DNA of 64,000 bases, taken from positions 22,104 to 86,103 of the forward strand of contig QANU01027477.1 in assembly GCA_003254905.1 (NCBI GenBank), read 5' to 3'. Made by a program: the position numbers and the translations under genes. The notes under the pieces were generated by a model that was not told where the DNA came from, ran no database searches, and saw nothing but the letters and a program-made list of their open reading frames with translations. Shown here in pieces: positions 34,434-44,368 of this stretch. Source of the DNA: Nissolia schottii. Taxonomy: Eukaryota; Streptophyta; Magnoliopsida; Fabales; Fabaceae. Position 1 is the stretch's first letter; each line of letters opens with the position of its first letter.

Positions 34434-37400
34434 ATGGCTCAGCAAGCGTTCGATCCGTATTACGCGTTCCAACAACAAAAACAAGATGAGCAGAGCCACA
34501 TCAACACGCTCTTCGTGTCGGGTCTCCCGGACGACGTGAAGGCGCGTGAGATTCACAACCTCTTCCGCCGCCGCCCAGGCTTCGACTCCTGCCAACTCAA
34601 GTACACCGGCCGCGCTAACCAGGCACGTCATTTCTCTGTTTGTTTCTCGGGAAATTTTTAAAAAAAAAATAAAAATTCTACTGATGCAATTTTAACTGGG
34701 CATTGGTGAATTATGTTGAATCTCACTTCTTCAGAATTGTAATTGTAGGTCGTAATAGTCACTTATTTTAGGGAGGGGAATACCTAATTGGTCCTTGAAC
34801 TTTTCAAACGTTATCTGGTAGTACTTCTGTCTTAAATATTCATGGACTAACTAGGGTAATGTTTGAAATACTTAGGGGCCAATTGGGGGTTGTTCAGGGA
34901 CCAAGTAGAATATTCACTCTTTTTGTCGAGGGATCAATTTAGTAACCGATAAAATGTTCAGAGGGCATTTAGCCTTTTCCGAAATTTGCTTTCACCCTAA
35001 GAACTATTTGAATAAGGAAAATACAGTAACGAGAATGCAGCTAAGAAGCATGGGTACTCCTAAATAGGATACATACCCGGTACCGGTACTTATTGAATAC
35101 TCTTGGATACTTGTAGGTCAAACCTTACACCACGGTCAAGTTTGTCTTTAGAGAACATCAAATTTTATGACTAAAATATTTGGTTTGCTTCTAAAAGAAG
35201 CAAAGTAATACTTCAACCCTTCAAATCTTGTACCTCGGGATATTTTTACTTATTTGATATATTTTATAGTACTTTGATAAACACATTGAGTTAGATCACT
35301 ATTAAATTACATTTACCTTATTATTGAATTACTTAATTGTTCATATTTTAATATTTTTATCTAATATATATCGTGCCATTCCCGTACCATAATTTTTTTT
35401 TTTTCAAAATTTTTGTATCTGGTTATATTCATATCTGGTATTGGTACCGTATTGTACCAATGCAACATAAGAATATAGTGTTTGGGACTAATTTAACTAT
35501 GAAATAAGACATCAGACTTAGAAGTGGATTTCCAAAATTCAGGACTATTACTATTGGCGCTGATAGTTTTCAGGACTACAGTGAGGGTTTATACAAATTT
35601 TGTAGATATTGAATTGAAGTTCTCTTGACAATCTTTTCAGGTCGTTGCATTTGCCACATTTTTCAACCATCAATCAGCAATTGCAGCGTTGCACGCCTTA
35701 AACGTGAGTACCTAGTCTCAAATAACAATTCAAGATGAATGTTGAAGATTAGGAATGTATGATGGTATTAGAGAACTACAGATAGCTTAGTCGATGATGA
35801 GAAAGTTATTTGTTAAAAATATAGTTCATTTGACTGAAGATTTTTTGGTATCACCTTCACCCTCTTGGACTATAATGACATTGATTAAGCTGTGAAATGC
35901 ATGAAAATGTGTACATTGCTGTGACATGACTATTGACATGCATATTGAAAAGGAAATACTAGATGCCAGGTGGTTCTAATTTGCTTTTCATATGTAATTT
36001 ACTGATAAGATGTTTTACAAGTTATAGAAATTGGTTTCTATGATTTCTTTATTCTGTGGTGATCATCAGGGCGTGAAATTTGATCCTCAAACTGGTTCTG
36101 TTTTACACATCGAACTTGCTAGGTCAAACTCAAGGAGGAAGCGTAAGCCAGGTATATATATTACACTTGCCTTGAAGGGATGAGAATGGAAAACGCTGAT
36201 GGTGATACTATCAAGCTATAATGCTTATATGGATGCGTTCTCATTTTACTTTTATTCTATTCCTTTTTTCTGTATAGCAGTTTTTCTTCTATTCCTCCAT
36301 ATTTATGAATTTTTATTTTTATATATTTAATTATTTTGATAAGTCATGGAGAAATTCAGTGTTTTACTGCTTTTCAAGGATGGTTATTGGATTCTTGTTC
36401 TGCACAGGTAGTGGAGCCTATGTGGTTATAGATAAAAGATCTACAGGGGAGGCCGATGTTCAGGGGTCTTCAACTGATGATGGTAATGTTACTTTATAAG
36501 TTCAAGGCAACCTATATATCTTTTGTTCTGAAATGACTATGATCTATCTCACTACTATATTATTGTATCACTGTGCCTCATGTAATACATTATACACCGA
36601 AAGCTACATGTCCCTTTCTTCCAATTCAAATCAGGTGGGTGAGATTAGAAAAGGAAAGGGGGGAAGACAAGGGAGTTGTGTTTCATATTCTTGCCCCTCT
36701 TGTTTCTGTGGCTCACTTCACATTTTTGCACATTAGGTGACAGTGACCCTGATGAACCATTGGGAAGTGGCGACAACCATGGTGATTTAGCAACCACGAA
36801 AAGGTTGAGAGTTCAATTATAGTGACTGTTTACTGTAGTCCCTAGTTCATGGTTTTGCAAATTGCTAACACGAACACAAAATGAATAATAAAAGTTTCCA
36901 AGCGTTTTGAATTTTCTAGTGGTTCACTGAGTCTTTTATGTTCTCTGATTGTGTGCAGCAGTGAGGCTGCCGTTGGTTCTGACAATGCTGTCTCTGCGGT
37001 AAGTGAATGAAAGCCAGCAATACGTTGGAACTCTTCATCTTACTGCATTTGAAGAAAACATCCCATATTTTATCCCACATTAAATTATGCACATAGAATT
37101 CATTACTGCCTAGGTTGTAAACAATGTTGCTTCCTTTTCCCTTTAGGAACTTCTGTATTATAATTCTTTCAAATGGGCTGCAGGAGCAGCATGAAAAGGA
37201 TGCTAATGGAGGACCATGTTCCACTCTCTTTATTGCAAATCTTGGTCCAAACTGCACTGAAGATGAATTGAAGCAAACTTTTTCTGTGTGAGTTACTGCA
37301 TCTATCTTATTATTGAATCTGCTAAGGGTCTGTGGTGTTGTTATTCAGATTGGAGCAGTGCTGGACCTGCTGGTTCTTGTTATATCTTGACCCTGCGATG

Positions 37401-38563
37401 CATCATTTACTTGATTTTGATATTTTATAGTAGAGCTTAATGCCTTCAATCCATTTTTCCAGGTATAATGGATTCAACATGGTAAGGATACGTTCTAGAG
37501 GAGGAATGCCTGTTGCATTTGCTGATTTTGAGGTAAGTCACAGTTCTTGCAGGAAACTGTAGGTAGGCATTGTTGGTTGAATAGTTGGCATTTATAATAT
37601 TAATGTGTTGTGTGTTGGTATCAATGTGGGAAGGGAGGAGGGTTTTTGGTAGAGTAAACCTCAAAGTTCATCCCTGAATAAAACAAAAACAATGTCCGAC
37701 ACATTGGTCTTTGAGAAATAATGTGTCGATCAGTGATTGAAATTTGTAATTCTTGGACACTGCTTGGGGTTTTCATTTCTCAGGGGCTAATGTGTCTGAC
37801 ATTGTTTTATTCAGGGATGAATTTGTGGGTTTACTCGTTTTTGTTCTGTTACTATCATTATTCCTGAACTTCTATGAGATCATCATGGCATACCATTGAG
37901 TAGGACAAGCTAGGTTGTCCGATGAGTTTTTCTAGTTCAAATTTTTAACTTGGTACATATCAAAAAGCAACTAGTATTGTCAAACATTCTCTGTTGACTG
38001 CAATTACCTCCCACACACCCTTGCCCTCTTCAATGGTATCCATGAAATATGTAGTTAAGCATGCCATATCTATGAAACACCCTTGCACTGAAAGTCTGCT
38101 TTGTATGAATTTTAACTAATTTATGGACAAGCTTATGATAGACCCTTTTTGCTAGTTTGTATGCCACAAGGGAGAGGACGGGAAGTATCTAATCAACACA
38201 TGTGGACAAGGAAGACATAATGGGAAACTAATGGGAAAATTCTAATAAAACTAATTCTTTGAAACTAATGTGTCATTATAAGTTCCCAACAAAAAAAAAG
38301 GTTTGGTCCTTATCAATTTATCATCCTATATTCTTTCTACAGGAAGTTGAACAAGCTGCTAAGGTCTTGGAGGAGCTTCAGGGCAGAACGCTGCCATCAT
38401 CAGATCGGGGTGGGATGCACATAGAGTATGTCCTAACCTAACGCTTCCTCGTTAATTTTTGTTTTGCTATGATTGGATATTTCATCTTTTTAACTTCTCT
38501 TGTTTCTCACTGCCCTTGTCTGTGCTCTCTAGATTTGCAAGGTCTAAAATGAGGAAGCGTTAG
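34434..38563 (+). CDS. RNA-binding protein with two RRM domains
   Basis: Ten exons: 34434-34622, 35641-35703, 36070-36151, 36408-36482, 36737-36803, 36959-36998, 37184-37287, 37463-37532, 38343-38425 and 38533-38563. They sum to 268 codons in unbroken phase (267 residues). RRM1 spans about 24-103, with RNP2 LFVSGL (26-31) and an RNP1-like VVAFATF (64-70). A basic patch SRRKRK follows at 105-110, then an acidic Ser/Gly linker. RRM2 spans about 185-260, with RNP2 LFIANL (187-192) and RNP1-like MPVAFADF (222-229). The protein ends in basic SKMRKR. Paired RRMs of this type occur in the RBPMS/couch potato and yeast Scw1-like group of single-stranded RNA binders. The RNA target is unknown. Intron 1 starts with GC rather than GT. 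The ATG at 34434 begins the conserved MAQQAFDPYYAF-type N-terminus. Confidence 0.9.
37652..37836. mobile_element. MITE in an intron of the RRM gene
   Basis: The left end GAGTAAACCTCAAAGTTCAT and the complement of the right end, GAGTAAACCCACAAATTCAT, are inverted copies, both followed by CCCTGAATAAAACAA. Flanks GTTTTTGGT (37642-37650) and GTTTTTGTT (37837-37845) match at 8 of 9 bases, as expected of an ageing 9-base duplication. It lies between exons 8 and 9. Confidence 0.75.
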
Positions 38564-38570
38564 AAGAAAT

Positions 38571-38631
38571 GGGAGCCAGACAATTTCCAGATGATTTGTA
38601 ATGGGAGCCAGACAATTTCCAGATGATTTGT
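38571..38631 (+). repeat. 29-base tandem duplication in the RRM gene 3' UTR
   Basis: 38571-38599 and 38603-38631 are identical (starting GGGAGCCAGACAATTTCC). It begins 8 bases after the stop codon, so it should be in the mRNA. Confidence 0.9.
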
Positions 38632-39285
38632 TCTTAATGTAAAGGCTAACATTGTGTTTTCTCTGGTATAATTGCTACATATTGGGAAAGGTTGGGAAGG
38701 TCTGAAATATGATGCATCAGACTTTTTTGTTCTGCCTGAAATATTGGTGTTTTCTGTAAGCGAGGGAGGTTAAAAGTTATTTCCAATTGAGTAGAGAAGG
38801 TTGCTAAACTTAGGCCAGTTTTTGTGGGAAAATCGCTTTGATATTTTGTAGTATGTACTTGTCATGTCTAACTTCATGTAAAAATATTGAACACAATCCC
38901 CTAAAAAATTGTTTATATTGAAAACCAGTGGTTATCATATCCAATTCAACCCAATCAAAACCGTTACCTAATCCGAATATGTTATGTAAGGTATTTAGTA
39001 TTTGAACTATTAGAATCAAGATGATGATGGAACTGTGAGAACATTGAATGATGTTTACACATACCTAGCTTAAGAAAGAATCTTATTTATTTGGGCACTT
39101 TTAATGTCTTAGGGCGTAAGTATTTTGTTGAAGTTGGAGTCTTGAAGTTTCCAAAAGTATTTTTGTTGTGATCTAAATCAAGCTATTCAACAGTTTTTGT
39201 TTGCTTCAAGGAATAACGAGATGTTGATTTTCCTTTGACTTTAGCTTAAATACTACTCATTAATGGTATATGCTTACGAGGCACA
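38632..39285. other. 3' flank of the RRM gene
   Basis: AT-rich, no further gene seen. Confidence 0.45.
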
Positions 39286-39296
39286 TGAGTGATGTC
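39286..39296. repeat. 11-bp target duplication of the telomere-repeat foldback, left copy
   Basis: TGAGTGATGTC, identical to 40617-40627. Confidence 0.75.
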
Positions 39297-40616
39297 GAGT
39301 TTTTTACTAAACTACTACGACTATATAATCAAATTACCTAAATACCCATGTTTCCAAACATTTAACAAAACTACTCCTGTTTTGGTTGCTGTTGAGATTC
39401 ACCAACTGGATTGGCAAATTTGAACTAACCCTAATCAAAACCTAGTCCTAAACCCTAATCAACAGGTTTGGTGAATCATCTGAGTTGGCGAATTTGAACC
39501 TGGCTCATAACCTTAATCAAACTCTAGTCCTAAACCCTAACCTTACACCCTTATCAACCCTAACCCTAATCAACCTTAACCATAGCCATAAACCCTAATT
39601 AACTCTAAACTATAAACCCTAATAAACCCTAACCCTACCCTAATAAACCCTAACCATAGCACTAAACCATAACCATAAACCCTAACCATACTAAATCATA
39701 ACCCTAATAAACCTACCCCTAGCCTTAAACACTAAACCTAATCAACCCTAACCCTAGACCCTAATCACCCCTAGCCATAACCGTAATCAACCCTAATAAC
39801 CATAACCCTAATAAATCCTAACCATATCCACAACCCTAACCATATTCATAACCCTAACCTTAATCAAATCCTAGGGTTTGATTGGAGTTAAGGTTTGATT
39901 AGGGTTGGGGCTATAGATTTGGTTAGGATTTATTAGGGTTAGTATTACTAGTGTTTATGGTTAGGGTTGACTAGGGTTAGGGTTTAAGGTTAGGGTTAGG
40001 GTTTATTAGGATGAAGGGTTTAGAGTTAGGGTTAATTGGGGTTAGGATTAGGGTTTAGTGCTAATGTTAGGTTTATTAGGGTTAGTGTTGATTAGGGTTT
40101 AGGGTTAGGGTTTATTGGGGTTTAGGGTTAGGATTTATTAGAGATTATAGTTTAGAGTTGATTAGGGTTAAGGTTTACGGCTATGGTTAGGGTTTATTAG
40201 GGTTAGGGTGTAGGGCTATGGTTAGGGTTTATTAGGATTTAAGGCTAAGGTTAGATTAGGGTTATAGGTCAGGTTCAAATTCGCCAACCCAGATGATTCG
40301 TCAAACCAATTGATTAGGGTTTAAGGTTAGGGTTAGTCCAAATTCGCCAACAGGGTTGCCAGATCCAATAGGAATTCGCCAACCCAAATCCAATAGGAAT
40401 TCGCCAGCCCAGGTTGGCAAATTCCTATTGGATGTGGCAACCCTGTTGGCGAATCTCAACACTATTCGTCAAGCGTGTTGGCGAATCTGACGTGGCTTGT
40501 CACGCAGAGTGTGAATGTCACGTCAACCAAAACAGGGATAGTTTTGTTAAATGTTTGGAAATAGGGGTATTTTGGTAATTTGTTATTTTGTATTAGGGGT
40601 ATTTTAGTAAAATCCT
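39297..40616. mobile_element. Foldback element with telomere-type repeat arms
   Basis: Terminal arms are inverted copies. The left reads TTTTTACTAAACTACTACG... then ATTTAACAAAACTACTCCTG; the complement of the right reads GATTTTACTAAAATACC... then ATTTAACAAAACTATCCCTG. Further inward both arms carry GGCGAATTTGAACC (left) or its mirror GGTTCAAATTCGCC (right). Inside these the left half is dozens of degenerate CCCTAA units and the right half TTAGGG units, meeting near 39875. Flanked by TGAGTGATGTC on both sides (39286-39296, 40617-40627). No coding sequence. The 11-base duplication and long arms suggest a Mutator-like foldback; the superfamily is inferred. Confidence 0.75.
39415..40335. repeat. 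Degenerate telomere-type repeats, CCCTAA then TTAGGG
   Basis: From 39415 to about 39870 the plus strand is dominated by variants of ACCCTAA (plant telomere unit CCCTAAA). From about 39870 to 40335 it is dominated by the complementary TTAGGGTT. Spacers such as TCAA, TAAT and CATA break the period, so this is not a clean telomere array. Confidence 0.85.
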
Positions 40617-40627
40617 TGAGTGATGTC
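40617..40627. repeat. 11-bp target duplication of the telomere-repeat foldback, right copy
   Basis: TGAGTGATGTC, identical to 39286-39296. Confidence 0.75.
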
Positions 40628-40857
40628 ACTATAAAAAAATTCTAAATTTAAACGTAATTGCAGACGGATTTTTATTTTTAAAGACGATATTATTTAATAT
40701 TTATAGATAGATAAGTTCCGTCTATTTAAGACTCGTTAGTAGAATTTAACATGATTTCTACGTATGAATATTGTTCTATTTGTATTTACAGATAGATTAT
40801 ACAGCTACTTAAAATGTTGTAACGACTTGAAAATTTACAAAAGCTTCTTAAAAACAT

Positions 40858-41665
40858 TTTTATTCCCGCCCTTGCGAGGAAAAACATCTCTGCCCCCCAA
40901 GGGCGGGTATAGGGATCATACTCCCTGCCGCGCGGGGACCCTGATATATGTGAAAAGTTTATAATGCCCTTAATTAGTATTTGAAAAGTCTATATATACC
41001 TATACATTTTATAACATTTCACATTTATTCTAATTAAAAATAAATAAAAATTAAAAAGATAAAACTTAATCTCTCTAACCTCACCTTAGTTACCTTACCT
41101 TACCTTAATAATCTCTCTCACCACTTGTGTCTCTCTCTTTCGCTTGTCAATTGTTTCCCTCTCTCTCTCGTCTCTCTCATGGCGTCGTGCCGCCAATCAA
41201 ATCCTCTCACCTTCCTCCTCTCTTGGCTCGCTCGCGCTCGCTTCTCTTTGTCGTCTCTTCCTCCTCTCTCGCTCGCCAGCCACTGCCACCACCTCCAACT
41301 CTCTGCACAGCACCACCAATCCACCACAACATTATTAGGTAAAGGTTTGTTCTTTTTCATTTTATTCTTTTCATTTTCATTTTGATTTTATTCACCACAA
41401 CACTTTGCTTGGCTTGATTTACTTATTTATTGTAGTTAGTAATTGTTTTGCTTTGCTTGATTTCTTAGATTTGTTAATTTAGAGTAGCTAGTTTTTTTCT
41501 TTTTCTTTTTTGCATCTTAGGGGATCCGCTAGGACCTGCGAGGGTGGCAAGGAATAGGGATGGGGGGCAATTTTCCCTCCGGCAGAGGCAGGGACGGGGA
41601 ATGTGGGGTTTCTACGGGGCAGGGGGTGCTCCCCGCCCCCTCCCGGCTCAAGTGATATCCCTACT
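40858..41665. repeat. GC-rich repeat pair around a promoter-like segment
   Basis: Two GC-rich blocks (40864-40940 with CCCGCCCTTGCGAGG, GGGCGGGTATAGGGATCAT; 41520-41660 with GGGATGGGGGGCAATTTTCC, GCTCCCCGCCCCC) flank an AT-rich segment. This has a TATATATACC box near 40991, a CT-rich leader, and a short frame MASCRQSNPLTF at 41179 that runs to a possible donor ATTAG/GTAAAGG (41335-41345). Blocks like these are common in legume transposons, and this may be the 5' end of a decayed DNA transposon. No transposase was seen. Confidence 0.4.
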
Positions 41666-43654
41666 TATATATGATTTTCTCCACTCTATTTTTAAAATGA
41701 GAATAAAGCACACCATGTAGATCCACAAATGACATAAATGGTCAAATAACAACTAATTCTAGATCATAATCAAATATAAATTTCACACTTTCACTGTTAA
41801 ACTATGTCACAAAATCATTAAAGTAAACAAAAATATGAAAATTTTCTCTATTCATTATTTTCTAACTTTCTTTAATTTTTTTTTCTCTTGACACTTTCTC
41901 TACCCACACAATCAGAAACAAAGAAGAGAGTAAGTAGAACAAGAAAAAAAGCAAAGAGGGTAAAGAATGAAGTGTGTTTAAATGAGGTTCTCGGTATTTA
42001 TCAAGAAAAAAAAATCAAGCTTTGTTAATTATTTTTTCTTAAAATCGGTATTGCACTTCAAGCTGTCAAATCTCTCTGTCCACACATCATATCTCCAATA
42101 GAGACAAGGTCTTAAATCAACTTCTGCCATGCTGATTTCAGCTTGTCCTATCGACCCTTTTCGACCTGCAATTTCTTTTTTTTTTTTTTCTTTTAAAAAC
42201 ACTGGAATGTCATACCAATTTCAGAGTCCAGACCCCTACAAATGTCATTTATTTTTATGACCCATAATCATGCAATAACCCACATTGGCACCCATACAAA
42301 TGTGAATAACCCCACCAACACACCCTTAATAGAAACAACTCTAACGTTTGTTTAGGATTCTTCCTAACGACGTCAACCGGCATTAGGCAAAAGAAATTCA
42401 TATTAATGTGTCCCATAACGTGTTTTACACTCCATAACCTAAGCTTTCATTGGTTTAAATCTTAATTAACCACGTTGCTTTTAATAAAAGTGTTTTGTGT
42501 AGTCAAATTCTTAATTTAATTATGTTGGGAAAAATTTAAACCAATCAAGCAAGAAAAATTTAAGCCAAACCAACACTGTCTAGACAACAAAGAGAGAGAG
42601 GGGGGGGGGGGGAGAGAAATGAAAGAGGTAAAAATGGGGTAGAAATAAAGGAAAGAAATAATCAGTGCCCTCTAGCACCCTATTAATACAGCAAGTTTGT
42701 GTAAAATGGAAACTAGTACAATAATACTCCCAAGAATCAGAACTCTCTGGATTCTGCAAGATTTCAGTTGATGTTGAACTATAACGAGTATGATATATGG
42801 ACAAGAAGCAGACAGGGGATAAGGTATGGAGCCTTTTTGTTTATAACTCTACAAATCATGACCAAGAAACATGACACACTTTGACATGTCCTCTTGATTT
42901 TATTGTGTCTGTACCTCCCAGGGTTTGTCATCTTCAGACAACCAATAAATCTTGCATCACATGATTCGAAAGGCAAGAATTTAAAACAAAAATAGGACAT
43001 TGTCAACATCAGCCAACGAAGATATTTTATATTACCTTCATTAAAAATGGACAGGTTTTAAAGTTTTAGGGCAATAAGCACGAATTACTCTTAACATTCG
43101 TTAAAATTGCATTTTGCCCCAATTTTTTTGGTAACAGATCACCAATAATTTGTTAGATTTTTTGTTTTCATTTCATGTGTTTTCTATTTTAAAAGTCTAT
43201 GAAGAAAATAGTAAAAATTGTAAAATTATGTTTTATGTTTCAAGATTTTGTGAAAAATACTAAACACACATAAAAATAGAAGATTTTATTGTTTTCACTA
43301 ATCTAACGAAAAAAAAAAAAGCATACAAAAGAAAAGAAAATAAAAATAGAAACTTAATAAATCATTAGTAATCAATTGCATTGAAAAAGTTAGAGTAAAA
43401 TACAACTTTGCATATAATATAATCTATGGTGAAAGACAATTTAAGCAAACCCTCAACAATGGTTTGTGGTTTGTGCTAGCTACCCAAATTTTTAATACAT
43501 TAAATGTGTTGCAACTTCAAAAACTTTCTACTTTTCATTCTTTATTTCTTAAGTTTGGTTTAAAAAATCCAAAATTAAAGCGATAATAATAAGACAGCTT
43601 CAAAAACTTTCTACTTTTCATTCTTTATTTCTCAAGTCTGGTTAAAAAATCCAA

Positions 43655-43655
<1 letters not shown>
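41666..43655. other. Intergenic region, no gene seen
   Basis: Contains a G-run at 42601-42612 and a duplicated phrase CTTCAAAAACTTTCTACTTT at 43516 and 43599. No supported gene. Confidence 0.4.

Positions 43656-43685
<30 letters not shown>
43656..43685. repeat. (AAT)n microsatellite
   Basis: About nine to ten ATA/AAT units. Confidence 0.9.
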
Positions 43686-43686
<1 letters not shown>

Positions 43687-43763
43687 GAAGAAGACACCTC
43701 TGATTTTACCCGTTCATTGATTGTCACTGTCAATGTTTGTTAGTCCTGATGACAATCATCAAT

Positions 43764-43812
43764 CCATGCACATGCACATGCACATGCACATGCACATGCA
43801 CATGCACACACA
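43764..43812. repeat. (ATGCAC)n hexanucleotide repeat
   Basis: About seven units of CATGCA, imperfect at the right end. Confidence 0.9.
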
Positions 43813-44061
43813 TGCATTGGGGAAAGAAAAGAGGAAGAAAAAATTTGAACCACCTTAGAAAGAAGCCATTTCAATTTCATTTCATACATTTCAAGACCAT
43901 AGACCGTTCTCAAGTCAGAACACTGAACAAGGCCCCTTTTTGGTACTGGTTGACATAATTTCCCCAAAAAATTTCAAAAGCTTCTATACCTATGCTACTT
44001 TCACTCTGCTACTATACACATGCAAAATTAGATCTACAACAGAAAGATATAAAGAGCAAAT

Positions 44062-44283
44062 CATCAAATTTATCCTTAAGATTAGCAACATTCATGGAAA
44101 ATATCAAATTCATCTCTAAAATAGTCAAAAGTCAATCAAATTAATCTCTAAGAGAGACTAATTTGACCAAAGTCAAGTATATAATTTGATTGACTTTTGA
44201 CAATCTTGGGGACAAATTTAATATTTTTCATAACTTGAAGACAAATTTGACAAACGCCACCAACCTTGAGGACGAATTTGATG
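44062..44283. mobile_element. Foldback MITE, family A copy 3
   Basis: It opens CATCAAATTTATCCTTAAG and closes with CTTGAGGACGAATTTGATG. The arms mirror each other over about 100 bases, with GTCAATCAAATTAATC / GATTGAC near the centre. 222 bases. It lies 86 bases beyond the stop codon of the kinase gene and so may fall in its 3' UTR. Confidence 0.8.
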
Positions 44284-44368
44284 GTTTACTCAAAATATAA
44301 ATGAGAAACTACAAAATAAGGAGGGCAATAAACATATTAACCATAACAAAAATTGAAAATTTTCATTC

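Noticed and set aside
33706..34661. Long frames of 220-310 residues on both strands
   Set aside because: They run through N bases and an (AT)n microsatellite. Only the part from 34434 is real coding sequence.
39415..40335. Ancient chromosome-end fusion or telomere healing site
   Set aside because: The order CCCTAA then TTAGGG is the reverse of a head-to-head telomere fusion, and the block has mirrored non-telomeric arms and a flanking 11-bp duplication, which fit a foldback element better.
40627..40680. CACTA-type end starting CACTATAAAAAAATT next to the telomere-repeat element
   Set aside because: Only a short match to a common motif; no opposite end or clear sub-terminal repeats were found.
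41118..41385. MASCRQSNPLTF frame and its minus-strand partner as a gene
   Set aside because: Low-complexity CT-rich leader with no recognised domain; kept only as part of the GC-rich repeat entry.
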